Source: Citrobacter sp. On2M
Lineage (GTDB): Bacteria; Pseudomonadota; Gammaproteobacteria; Enterobacterales; Enterobacteriaceae
Assembly (NCBI RefSeq): GCF_018035235.1
Contig: NZ_WPCV01000005.1
Coordinates: 62,001 to 126,000 of the forward strand
Reading direction: 5' to 3'
Length of the DNA stretch: 64,000 bases
Part shown: in pieces, positions 36,108-44,450 of the stretch
Position numbering within the stretch: the stretch's first letter is position 1
Layout of the letters: every line of letters begins with the position of its first letter
The notes under the pieces: model-generated
The model's input: only the letters and a program-made list of their open reading frames with translations
Databases searched by the model: none
What the model was told of the DNA's origin: nothing
Program-made: the position numbers and the translations under genes

Positions 36108-37292
36108 TTATTGGCGATAGAGTGTCTGGATGATGCTGTAATAGCCGCTGGCCGAGCCGGTTAACTGCTCGATCTCAATATACTCATCAATGGTGTGGGC
36201 CAGATTTTCCCGCGAAGGACCAAAACCGATGGTTCTGATTCCCGCTTCTCCCGCATAGTGGCTGCCGTTGGTACAAAATGAATACTGCGTGATAGTTGGA
36301 TTAAACCCGGCCTCGCGAATGCCAGCCAGAGCGGCCTGCACGAATTCGTCGGATTCGTCATACACCCAACCCGGGAAAAAGCGCTCGCCCTCAATCGTGG
36401 CACCGGTATAGCAAGACTCCTGACCCACCGCGTAGGAAACACAGGCTTTAAACTGTGGATCCTGTGCGGTAAGTTCCGCGAGCGCATTTTCCAGTGGGGC
36501 AATAACGCTTTCTTTGGTTTCACCCACCAGCAAACGACGATCGTAGGTTGCGCGACAGTAATCTGGCACGACCGAAGCTCCTGGGTACGGCGAAGATTTA
36601 ATGTCGGTAAGTTCAAGGATGCCTGGCCCCAGAATTGGGTGCGTTGGCGGTGTAATTGTGCGAATTTTGTCGATCAATTGCGCCATTTTGTACACCGCGT
36701 TAATTCCTGCCTGCGGGTTGGCGGAGTGCGCAGGTTTACCGAACGTTTCGACCACAATTTCTGCGCGGCCACGCTGACCAATTTTCAGGTTTAACTCGGA
36801 AGCTTCACCGATAATCACGTAATCCGGCTTATAGCGCTCGCTGACCAGCCGAGCGGCAATGCCTTCAAAGCACTCTTCATGCACAATACAGGCAACGTAG
36901 ATTTTGCCGGCGAAATTACGTTGATTGTCCTGACCAAAAAAACCCACGGCGGAGATCATCGCCGCCACGGCACCTTTCATGTCAGTTGTGCCGCGACCAT
37001 AAATTTTGCCATCTTCGATATCGCCGCCGTACGGATTGCGGCTCCACTTCTCTTCGTTGACCGGTACGGTATCAATATGTCCATCGAGAACCAGCGTTTT
37101 CCCCGGCTGATTACCGACAATACCACCAACTATGTTGCCGTACTTATCAACATGGATGTCATCAAACTGGTAATGCTGCATCATTATTTTTATGGCATTA
37201 ACCACATCCCCTTCCTGACCCGAATAACTTTTTTGTTGGATTAGCGCCTGACAGTTTCTAATGACTTCATCAATACGGTTTGCAGATAACAT
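36108..37292 (-). CDS. M20 metallohydrolase, YgeY-like
   Basis: A 394-residue M20/ArgE/DapE-family metallopeptidase, closest by eye to YgeY of the E. coli ygeW-ygeX-ygeY cluster. Metal ligands are visible as the His and Asp of LVLDGHIDTVPVNE, the Asp of YGRGTTDMKGAVAAM, and the Glu pair of CIVHEECFEG. The dimerisation domain includes GQRGRAEIVVETFGKPAHSANPQAG. In E. coli ygeY is next to the diaminopropionate ammonia-lyase gene, as here (11 bp after dpaL). It may hydrolyse an N-acylated or peptide-linked diaminopropionate. The substrate is unproven. Confidence 0.85.
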   Translation of the reverse strand: MLSANRIDEVIRNCQALIQQKSYSGQEGDVVNAIKIMMQHYQFDDIHVDKYGNIVGGIVGNQPGKTLVLDGHIDTVPVNEEKWSRNPYGGDIEDGKIYGRGTTDMKGAVAAMISAVGFFGQDNQRNFAGKIYVACIVHEECFEGIAARLVSERYKPDYVIIGEASELNLKIGQRGRAEIVVETFGKPAHSANPQAGINAVYKMAQLIDKIRTITPPTHPILGPGILELTDIKSSPYPGASVVPDYCRATYDRRLLVGETKESVIAPLENALAELTAQDPQFKACVSYAVGQESCYTGATIEGERFFPGWVYDESDEFVQAALAGIREAGFNPTITQYSFCTNGSHYAGEAGIRTIGFGPSRENLAHTIDEYIEIEQLTGSASGYYSIIQTLYRQ

Positions 37293-37303
37293 GGGTTTCT
37301 CCG

Positions 37304-38542
37304 TTATTTCTCACAATCAGGAAACGAGTTGTTGATGCCCGGGTACTGACCGCCCCAGACAATATTCAGGTATTGTTGCGGGTCGGTATCTCCCTCTGTG
37401 CTGATCAGCAACACCCGGGAATGCACATCCAGCCCCAATTGTTCACGCGTATGCGCCAGTTCAGGCGATGTCATCAGCAGCGCCAGCAGGCCGGTAGTGA
37501 CCGCACCTGACTCGCCAGATACGATCTGCGGATCGCCCGCCAGCGGATTACCCAGCATGCGCATACCCAGCGCCGCAACTTCATCAGGGCAGGAGGCAAA
37601 TGCGTTGGCATAATCACGCAGCAGTTTCCAGCCGATACTATTTGCCTCACCGCAAGCGAGACCAGCCATCACGGTGAGTAAATCACCGCCCACCGCGATC
37701 GCATCCCCCTCTTTAGAACGTGCGGAGCGGTAAAGACAATCGGCAATCAATGCCTCGGCGACAATCACTTTTGGACGATTTTCCCCCCAGGCTGCCGTCA
37801 CCATTCCCTGAACCATTCCAGCAAACGAACCAACGCCTGCCTGAACAAAAATATGCGTCGGTGCAACCTGATGCAGTTGATCTATCGCTTCCAGCATTAG
37901 CGTGCCGTAACCCTGCATAATCCACTGCGGGATTTTTTCATATCCTTCCCAGGCAGTATCCTGCACCACAATCCAGCCATGTTTTTGTGCCTGTTCCGCG
38001 GTCATACGCACCGCATCGTCATAGTTCATATCGACGATTTCAGCGGTAGCGCCTTCATTACGGATGGACGTCAGACGCTGCTGCGAAGAGCCTTTAGGCA
38101 TGTAAACCACCGCTTTTTGCTTCAGTTGACGCGCCATCCATGCCACGCCGCGACCGTGATTACCATCAGTGGTGGTGGCAAACGTAACGGTTTGTAGATC
38201 GCGGCGCACCTCTTCGCTGGTCATCACGTCAAACGGCAGGTCACTGATATCCTTGCCGACTAATTCAGCGATATGGCAAGCCATCGCATAGGACCCGCCC
38301 AACGCTTTGAAGGCTTTCAGGCCAAAACGTTGAGACTCATCCTTGAGATAGATATTTTTAACACCCAGCCTTTGTGCAAGAGCCGGCAGCGCATATAACG
38401 GCGTCGGCGCATAGCCCGGAATAGACCGGTGAAAATTCAACGCTTTTACCAGTTCCTGGCGACTAAACGGTGCCAGCGGCGCGCTCGGATGTTCGGTAAA
38501 CGGTGTCTGGTTGATAAAAAATGATAAGTTTTCCTGCATCAT
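37304..38542 (-). CDS. dpaL: Diaminopropionate ammonia-lyase
   Basis: A 412-residue PLP enzyme that converts D- or L-2,3-diaminopropionate to pyruvate and ammonia. The PLP Lys is predicted at residue 76 in ESQRFGLKAFKALGGSYA. TTDGNHGRGVAWMARQL is the phosphate or substrate loop with Asp126. QAGVGSFAGMVQGMV and SGESGAVTTGLLALL are the glycine-rich PLP-binding turns. It resembles YgeX of E. coli and DpaL of Salmonella. First gene of the operon, it lies 80 bp from a strong sigma-54 promoter. The first two codons are both ATG. Confidence 0.93.
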   Translation of the reverse strand: MMQENLSFFINQTPFTEHPSAPLAPFSRQELVKALNFHRSIPGYAPTPLYALPALAQRLGVKNIYLKDESQRFGLKAFKALGGSYAMACHIAELVGKDISDLPFDVMTSEEVRRDLQTVTFATTTDGNHGRGVAWMARQLKQKAVVYMPKGSSQQRLTSIRNEGATAEIVDMNYDDAVRMTAEQAQKHGWIVVQDTAWEGYEKIPQWIMQGYGTLMLEAIDQLHQVAPTHIFVQAGVGSFAGMVQGMVTAAWGENRPKVIVAEALIADCLYRSARSKEGDAIAVGGDLLTVMAGLACGEANSIGWKLLRDYANAFASCPDEVAALGMRMLGNPLAGDPQIVSGESGAVTTGLLALLMTSPELAHTREQLGLDVHSRVLLISTEGDTDPQQYLNIVWGGQYPGINNSFPDCEK

Positions 38543-38621
38543 AAAACCTCATTGTCCTGGTATTTCATTCCCTGTAGTTAAGGTAATACAGAGATATTTA
38601 CGCTATCGGTATTCCCAATAG

Positions 38622-38637
38622 AGCAAAATGCTTACCA
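38622..38637 (-). promoter_or_regulatory. Sigma-54 (-24/-12) promoter of the dpaL operon
   Basis: On the minus strand TGGTAAGCATTTTGCT has GG and GC exactly ten bases apart, as required for RpoN promoters (consensus TGGCAC-N5-TTGCW). Transcription would start about 12 bases downstream, roughly 70 bases before dpaL. The divergent gene is an RpoN activator, which supports the call. Confidence 0.8.
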
Positions 38638-38757
38638 GTTTTTTATGTCTTGAGTAAAATCTTAGAAATATTTTAATAAAGACTTTATTTTCAAGTGATT
38701 AAAGCAACACCATGATTGATACTAAAAATACTACAGCGTCAGTTTATCGCCTGAATT

Positions 38758-38770
38758 TGAGAAATTCTCA
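38758..38770. promoter_or_regulatory. Candidate upstream activator site
   Basis: TGAGAAATTCTCA is a 6+6 inverted repeat about a centre A, located about 120-135 bp upstream of the -24 element. That is the usual distance for an enhancer bound by an RpoN activator. Confidence 0.4.
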
Positions 38771-38919
38771 CTGTTGATAAATAGTGTGATCGAGGAAGAT
38801 AAAACAGAAAAAACATAATAAAACAAAGCAGTAGATTGATTTTTCGCAAATCATTTCCGTAGTGGTTCGCCTATTTATCATTTTCTTTGAGAAATACGAC
38901 ACACTGCCGGAGAAGTACC

Positions 38920-40668
38920 ATGATTTCAGTACTCAGCAATATTCAGGATGATATATGCAATTATGCCGACGCGATTTCTGGCATAACCGGTACGGACGTT
39001 GAAATCATCGATGAATCTTTAATGCGCATCGCTGGTACCGGTAAATACCGGCATATGCTCAATGAGAACGTGGCAAAAAATGGCTACATCTACCGCCACG
39101 TTTTGCAGGTCAGAGAAACGGTTCTTATCAAAAACCCCGGCGAACATCCGCTTTGTCAGTTATGTGAAAAACACCGCTACTGTTCTGAAATGCTCGATTT
39201 GAACGCACCTATTTTTCTCAACAACCGCGTGATTGGAGTAATCGGCATTATTTGCTCAACCCAGACGCAGCGTGACACGTTACTGAGCCAGATTGATAAA
39301 TTTGTCACTTTTATTGAGCAAATCGCGGTGATGATCTCCAGTAAGGTATTTGAATGTCTGGAGCGTTTACGTGCGCAGGAAACGCTCGGCGCATTTCGAC
39401 GTCTGATAGATGCCATGGACCGCGGCGTTGTGGCAATTGATGGCAATGGTCTTATCTGGCATGCCAATCACTCAGCCGATCGTATTCTTAACCGCGAGGT
39501 TCAGGGATTACCGCTTACTATTGAAATAACCGGGGACAGCTTGTATGGCGATGAAGAAGCGTGGCTGACGCTTGAAGGCCAGAAACACCATGTACTGTGC
39601 AAACAAATTTCGCTCTCCTCGCTGGATAACGATCGCTTAACTATGGTCATCTTTCGTGATGCATACGACTACCTGAGTACCCTTACCCCATCCCCTTATG
39701 AATCAGACGCGCAGGTGCGGCTGATTGGTCACTCTTCTTCAATGGAACAGCTCAGAAGCACCATTGGCAAAATTGCCAAAAGCTATGCCAGCGTGCTCAT
39801 CACCGGGGAAAGCGGCTCGGGTAAAGAGGTCGTGGCATTTGCCATTCACCAAAACAGCCCACGCAAAGCCGCCCCTTTCGTGACAATTAACTGCGCGGCA
39901 ATCCCCGAGCAACTCCTGGAAAGCGAACTGTTTGGCTACGTGCGTGGTGCATTTAGCGGTGCAGACCCCAAAGGACGAATGGGGAAATTTGAACTGGCCA
40001 ACGGCGGCAGTCTGTTTCTGGATGAGATCGGTGATATGCCATTGCACCTGCAGGCCAAGCTGCTCAGGGTTTTGCAGGAAAAGGCAATTACCCGCGTTGG
40101 TTCTAATAACACCATCAATATTGATGTGCGCATTATTGCCGCGACTAACAAAAATATTAGTGCGATGGTGGAGAATAATCAGTTTCGCGAAGACTTATTC
40201 TATCGTCTGAATGTTGTCCCTCTGGTACTTCCTTCCCTGCGCGAACGTCGGGCTGATATCGCTGTTCTCGCACAATATTTTGCCGATGAATTTTCGGTCA
40301 GTTACCAGCGTTCACCGCAGAAGCTGCCCGACGACGTTATTAACCGCCTTTATGCCTGGCACTGGCCGGGTAACATTCGTGAATTACGCAATGTCATCGA
40401 ATACATTTTTGTGATGCGCGGAGAAGCTGCCGGTATCAATGCCAGCCATCTGCCCCCTTATTTACTCACCTCGGCTGACGGCAGAAAAACAACGATGACC
40501 GAGCCCCCCCGACTTTTGGCGAACCAAGGGAAACAAGCGAAAAGGGACGCCATCGAAAATGCCATCCAGCGATTTGGATCAAGTGTGGAGGGCAAAAAAC
40601 AGGCCGCGTCAGAACTGGGGATCAGTATTGCCACACTCTATCGAAAAATAAAACTGTACGGACTGTAA
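38920..40668 (+). CDS. Sigma-54-dependent activator, YgeV-like
   Basis: A 582-residue enhancer-binding protein. The ATG at 38920 follows GGAGAAG; a TTG 33 bases earlier is less likely. The N-terminal sensory part (1-150) has Cys79-x2-Cys82-x5-Cys88, also found in E. coli YgeV. A PAS-like segment follows (about 155-250). The AAA+ domain has Walker A GESGSGKE (296-303), loop GAFSGA (343-348, Ser for the usual Thr of GAFTGA) and Walker B SLFLDEI. A Fis-type helix-turn-helix ends the protein (KKQAASELGISIATLYRKIKLYGL). It is divergent from dpaL, and the sigma-54 promoter there is its obvious target. The Cys cluster could bind metal or an Fe-S cluster. Confidence 0.9.
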   Translation: MISVLSNIQDDICNYADAISGITGTDVEIIDESLMRIAGTGKYRHMLNENVAKNGYIYRHVLQVRETVLIKNPGEHPLCQLCEKHRYCSEMLDLNAPIFLNNRVIGVIGIICSTQTQRDTLLSQIDKFVTFIEQIAVMISSKVFECLERLRAQETLGAFRRLIDAMDRGVVAIDGNGLIWHANHSADRILNREVQGLPLTIEITGDSLYGDEEAWLTLEGQKHHVLCKQISLSSLDNDRLTMVIFRDAYDYLSTLTPSPYESDAQVRLIGHSSSMEQLRSTIGKIAKSYASVLITGESGSGKEVVAFAIHQNSPRKAAPFVTINCAAIPEQLLESELFGYVRGAFSGADPKGRMGKFELANGGSLFLDEIGDMPLHLQAKLLRVLQEKAITRVGSNNTINIDVRIIAATNKNISAMVENNQFREDLFYRLNVVPLVLPSLRERRADIAVLAQYFADEFSVSYQRSPQKLPDDVINRLYAWHWPGNIRELRNVIEYIFVMRGEAAGINASHLPPYLLTSADGRKTTMTEPPRLLANQGKQAKRDAIENAIQRFGSSVEGKKQAASELGISIATLYRKIKLYGL

Positions 40669-40683
40669 GCTTTCCTTATTAAC

Positions 40684-40712
40684 TGAGAAGCCCGCACAAC
40701 GCGGGCTTCTCA
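40684..40712. terminator. Bidirectional hairpin between the activator and CigR-like genes
   Basis: TGAGAAGCCCGC-ACAAC-GCGGGCTTCTCA is a perfect 12-bp stem with a 5-nt loop, located between convergent genes. U-tracts are weak on both sides. Confidence 0.7.
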
Positions 40713-40746
40713 TCGGTATAACAGAGCAAATTAAGCCCGAAAATAC

Positions 40747-41238
40747 TTAATCAAACACACCATTAATTACCGCGGTGACAATCGCCGTACTCAGTGCAAT
40801 CAACACCAGATTGTCGCCCACAACCTGCCATTCATAACCTGGATAATACGGCAATTGGTTCAGCATAGAGGATGGAACACTTTTCTTAGCGATCCCCGGA
40901 GGAAGCGGCTTTCCTCGCGCCAGATTTTTGGCGATACCCGGAGGCAGTGACTTATAGCCCGTCAAACCATATCTGACGGCATACTGTCTGGCCACGTTAT
41001 AGCTGATGTCACTATCAACATGGTCCGGCTTACCATAATTTTTACGTTGTTCTGCCTGCGAATTGCTTTTCTGGCTATTGCCCTTATTCCCGCTATTACC
41101 ATGATTGCTACTATTTCCATGGTTGCCACTATTACCATTGCCGTTGCCATTACCGGGGTTGGCCAATACTGGGGTGGCGCACATCGTCATCGCGGCAACG
41201 GCGACTAAAGCTGTTGCTAAAGCACGAAGTCTGGACAT
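40747..41238 (-). CDS. CigR-family (RcnB-like) exported protein
   Basis: A 163-residue protein with signal peptide MSRLRALATALVAVAAMTMCATPVLA, then a low-complexity Gly/Asn/Ser/His stretch (about 27-60, NPGNGNGNGNSGNHGN) and a conserved core. In the core LPPGIAK occurs twice, at about 98-104 and 112-118, and YYPGYEWQVVGDNLVLI leads to a hydrophobic C-terminus. This architecture is that of the CigR family; Salmonella CigR (SPI-3) is described as an anti-virulence regulator. The family is also widespread in non-pathogens with unknown function. The His/Asn tract may bind metal, but that is only suggestive. It is monocistronic. Confidence 0.75.
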   Translation of the reverse strand: MSRLRALATALVAVAAMTMCATPVLANPGNGNGNGNSGNHGNSSNHGNSGNKGNSQKSNSQAEQRKNYGKPDHVDSDISYNVARQYAVRYGLTGYKSLPPGIAKNLARGKPLPPGIAKKSVPSSMLNQLPYYPGYEWQVVGDNLVLIALSTAIVTAVINGVFD

Positions 41239-41498
41239 GATGATTCCTTAAAATGTGGATACATATAAAAATGTACGGTATCGCGTGAATACTGGCTATC
41301 GCTATAACTCCGATTTATTGGCAAAAAAGGGGGAAAGCACGTAGCGCACATCACGCTATTCGCCTCGCCGCGGTGGAGAAAAGTTAGCCAAAGATGTTGC
41401 AGAACTGCTATAAAGTCTTTCTCTTCTGTCGGCTGGTGTTAAACTGGAAAGTGTGATCTTCATCATAACCTGCTTAAACAGAGAAAAGAGACACTGCT

Positions 41499-42134
41499 AT
41501 GCAACATATCATTGAGGGCTTCCTCAACTTCCAAAAAGAGATTTTCCCTCAACGCAAGGAACTCTTTCGCAGCCTGGCATCCAGCCAAAATCCTAAAGCG
41601 CTTTTCATCTCCTGTTCCGATAGCCGCCTGGTGCCAGAACTCGTTACTCAGCAAGACCCCGGACAGCTTTTCGTTATCCGCAACGCCGGTAATATCGTCC
41701 CCTCTTTCGGCCCGGAACCGGGTGGCGTATCCGCGACTATTGAATACGCGGTTGTGGCACTTGGCGTGACGGATATCGTCATCTGCGGACACTCCAACTG
41801 CGGCGCAATGAAAGCCATCGCCGATAGCCAGCCTCTGGATCCGATGCCTGCTGTGGCTCACTGGCTGCACTATGCCGATGCCGCGAAAGCCGTGGTCGAG
41901 AAAAAAACCTGGGCTAACCCAATCGATAAAGTTAACGCCATGGTGGAAGAGAACGTTATCGCGCAGCTCAACAACATTAAAACGCATCCTTGTGTCGCGG
42001 TTGGACTGCGAAATAATGCGCTTCGTCTGCACGGCTGGGTATATGACATCGAAAGCGGTGAAATCCGTACCCTGGATAAAAACAGCAAAACCTACGTTTC
42101 CCTTGCTGAAAACCCGCAGGTGCATTTCGAGTAA
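41499..42134 (+). CDS. Beta-class carbonic anhydrase, CynT-like
   Basis: A 211-residue beta-carbonic anhydrase that interconverts CO2 and bicarbonate. Zinc ligands are Cys39 (SCSDSR), His98 and Cys101 (CGHSNCGA), with the Asp41/Arg43 dyad. The sequence is closest by eye to CynT ([39 protein letters not shown]). No cyanase (cynS), cynX or cynR gene accompanies it, so it is a stand-alone paralogue and probably serves bicarbonate supply or pH control. The ribosome-binding site is AAAGAGAC, modest. Confidence 0.88.
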   Translation: MQHIIEGFLNFQKEIFPQRKELFRSLASSQNPKALFISCSDSRLVPELVTQQDPGQLFVIRNAGNIVPSFGPEPGGVSATIEYAVVALGVTDIVICGHSNCGAMKAIADSQPLDPMPAVAHWLHYADAAKAVVEKKTWANPIDKVNAMVEENVIAQLNNIKTHPCVAVGLRNNALRLHGWVYDIESGEIRTLDKNSKTYVSLAENPQVHFE

Positions 42135-42262
42135 TTCTTCCACTGGAGCAAGGATGCTCTGGATAATTTTTACCTACTTTGGTGCTATGGACAAAAAACA
42201 TCCTTGTTACTAACATTAAAATAACCGCAGGTGTTACCACGCGGTTTTCGCACATTCATACA

Positions 42263-42313
42263 ACATTGCGACATTGCGACATTGCGACATTGCGACATTG
42301 CGACATTGCGACA
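42263..42313. repeat. Six tandem copies of an 8-bp repeat
   Basis: ACATTGCG is repeated six times without error from 42263 to 42310, followed by a partial seventh copy, ACA. It lies 69 bp before the start codon of the beta-propeller gene. Octamer tracts of this size are slippage-prone and uncommon in enterobacterial chromosomes. Copy-number change could move promoter elements. Confidence 0.95.
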
Positions 42314-42381
42314 AGTCTCATGAGCTGCCCCGCAAGTAGCTGTTCATACATGGTGCAAGCGATAAAAAGGAGCAGGTACGA

Positions 42382-43320
42382 ATGCAAGCGAAAATAAAAA
42401 GAATAATAAACATGTTATTCTATCATGAGTCGTGGGATATCATGATTATTAAGGATCATGGTATACACTTATTTCCTGATAACACGCTGGAAATATTGAA
42501 TAAATCTACTGCGCAGCAGTTAAAAAAGAAATATACGTTTCAGGCCGATCCTTTTCTTATTGAAAAAGACGACAAACTGTATGTTTTTTATGAAGCTTTT
42601 AGCTTCCGCAACTCGAAAGGCACGCTCCGCTGCCGCATTCTTGATCGTGAACTAACTGAAATTGATGATGTGAAACTTGAAGGATTTGACGACCTGAGGT
42701 GTCATTTGTCATTCCCTTTCCTGATTAATATTAACAATCAACTCTTCATGATCCCAGAATCATCAGAAAGAAAAGAAGTGCTCCTGTTCCAGTCGGTAGA
42801 GTTTCCTGCGCGCTGGAAGAAAATTAAAGTTCTACTCTCTGATACCGAAGTCACAGATAACATTTTTCTTTCAATAAATGAAACTTGCTATCTTTTGTCG
42901 ACCACCATGGATAATAAAATAATTATTCATTCCGCAGAGCATCTTCACGGTCAGTGGCAGCGGATCACCCCTACATTAAAGGTGAGTAATCATCATCATC
43001 GAGGAGCTGGTACCCCTTATCTTGTCGATAATAAAATGTACTTCCTCACCCAGGAATGCACGCCCGAAACTTATGGAAAATCTATCTATATCAAAGAACT
43101 AGTTACACTTAACGATATTAACTTTGATGAGAATCTGATCGAACAAATCAATTCATCGATCAACCACAGTGACGGTGTTCATACGCTGAATTTCTCAAAT
43201 AATTTCATTGCTTATGATACAAAAATCAATAAGTTCAGTCTGTTGGCTATCTTAAAAAAACTATCATATAAATTTATGGTAAAATACAGAAACATCTACC
43301 TTTCCCGGCAACACAACTGA
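42382..43320 (+). CDS. Beta-propeller protein, GH43/GINT1 N-terminal-like, of the polysaccharide locus
   Basis: A 312-residue cytoplasmic protein with no signal peptide. The repeating strand motifs (ADPFLIEKDDKLYVFYEAF, CHLSFPFLININNQLFMIPES, GAGTPYLVDNKMYFLTQECT) are typical of five-bladed propellers related to glycoside hydrolase 43. They also match the N-terminal domain of plant glucosamine inositolphosphorylceramide transferase. Such domains occur in bacterial polysaccharide loci, sometimes fused to glycosyltransferases or formyltransferases. Here the domain stands alone. The gene is visibly richer in A+T than its neighbours. It lies 67 bp upstream of galE and downstream of the octamer tract, and probably forms an operon with galE. 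Function unknown. Confidence 0.65.
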   Translation: MQAKIKRIINMLFYHESWDIMIIKDHGIHLFPDNTLEILNKSTAQQLKKKYTFQADPFLIEKDDKLYVFYEAFSFRNSKGTLRCRILDRELTEIDDVKLEGFDDLRCHLSFPFLININNQLFMIPESSERKEVLLFQSVEFPARWKKIKVLLSDTEVTDNIFLSINETCYLLSTTMDNKIIIHSAEHLHGQWQRITPTLKVSNHHHRGAGTPYLVDNKMYFLTQECTPETYGKSIYIKELVTLNDINFDENLIEQINSSINHSDGVHTLNFSNNFIAYDTKINKFSLLAILKKLSYKFMVKYRNIYLSRQHN

Positions 43321-43387
43321 TTCACTGGATTCTCAGGTGACATTGGTAGAAAATTGTTCGGGTTTCTAGCATTTTTCTGGAGTCTGT

Positions 43388-44404
43388 ATGGCAATTCTTG
43401 TCACAGGTGGTGCAGGTTATATTGGTTCACATACTGTTTTATCACTACTGGAAAGAGGCGATGATGTCGTTGTCATCGATAATCTGGCAAATGCGAGTCG
43501 GATATCGCTGGACAGGGTCGCGGAACTTACCGGAAAGGAACCCATTGTCTATATCGCCGATGTTCTCGACAGACAGGCCTTAAAAAACATTTTTACCAAC
43601 CATCACATCACCGATGTCATTCATTTTGCAGGGCTCAAATCGGTTTCCGAGTCGATAAAAGAACCTCTTGCCTACTATGAAAACAACGTCACAGGAACGC
43701 TGGTTTTACTGGATGAGATGCTGGCCGCAGGCGTTAACCGATTCATTTTTAGCTCATCAGCTACGGTATACGGTAATCCGGAAAGCGTGCCGTTGAGCGA
43801 GCAATCACGCACGGGCGGTACCACCAATCCCTACGGCACCTCTAAATTAATGGTCGAACAGATTCTGGCCGATTTCTCGCGTGCGCAACCTGATTTCCGC
43901 ATTACCTGCCTGCGCTATTTCAACCCAGTCGGCGCTCATCCATCGGGTCGCATTGGTGAAGATCCTAACGGTATCCCAAACAACCTGGTGCCATACATCT
44001 CCCAGGTCGCGATTGGTAAGCTAAAAACCGTATCGGTGTATGGTAATGACTATCCAACCCCTGACGGAACCGGCGTGCGTGATTATATCCACGTCATGGA
44101 TCTGGCGACTGGTCATTTAGCCGCGCTTGATTGCCAGAACAAAGGCGCTGCCTACAAGGTGATTAATCTCGGTACCGGGGTCGGTTATTCCGTGATTGAT
44201 CTGATTAAGGCGTTTGAGAAAGCGGCCCAGACCAAAATTCATTATCAGTTTGCCGCCAGAAGACCCGGAGACATTGCCGAATGTTGGTCTGACCCGTCAC
44301 TGGCATACAAAGAGCTCGGTTGGAAGGCGGTCTACAACCTTGATGAAATGATGCGTGACACCTGGAACTGGCAAAAAAATAACCCGAATGGTTATAACAT
44401 CTGA
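43388..44404 (+). CDS. galE: UDP-glucose 4-epimerase GalE
   Basis: A 338-residue short-chain dehydrogenase-type epimerase interconverting UDP-glucose and UDP-galactose. NAD-binding motif [10 protein letters not shown] is at residues 7-16. [10 protein letters not shown] and the catalytic [10 protein letters not shown] (Tyr-x3-Lys) are present, as are [18 protein letters not shown] and [14 protein letters not shown]. It is not the housekeeping gal-operon copy by context; it sits beside the exopolysaccharide genes, where it would supply UDP-galactose. A perfect hairpin follows it. Confidence 0.92.
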   Translation: MAILVTGGAGYIGSHTVLSLLERGDDVVVIDNLANASRISLDRVAELTGKEPIVYIADVLDRQALKNIFTNHHITDVIHFAGLKSVSESIKEPLAYYENNVTGTLVLLDEMLAAGVNRFIFSSSATVYGNPESVPLSEQSRTGGTTNPYGTSKLMVEQILADFSRAQPDFRITCLRYFNPVGAHPSGRIGEDPNGIPNNLVPYISQVAIGKLKTVSVYGNDYPTPDGTGVRDYIHVMDLATGHLAALDCQNKGAAYKVINLGTGVGYSVIDLIKAFEKAAQTKIHYQFAARRPGDIAECWSDPSLAYKELGWKAVYNLDEMMRDTWNWQKNNPNGYNI

Positions 44405-44414
44405 TATGCCCTGT

Positions 44415-44439
44415 AACGAGCCTGACGGTCAGGCTCGTT
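44415..44439. terminator. Bidirectional hairpin between galE and the DUF4832 gene
   Basis: AACGAGCCTGA-CGG-TCAGGCTCGTT is a perfect 11-bp stem with a 3-nt loop between convergent genes. It probably terminates both the galE unit and the exopolysaccharide operon. Confidence 0.75.
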
Positions 44440-44450
44440 GTCGTAACGGG

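Noticed and set aside
41463-42143. Minus-strand frame of 226 codons over the carbonic anhydrase gene
   Set aside because: The plus-strand frame carries all zinc ligands and the family motifs.
42263-42313. Tandem repeat as a CRISPR array
   Set aside because: Repeats are 8 bp and contiguous with no spacers; no cas genes nearby.
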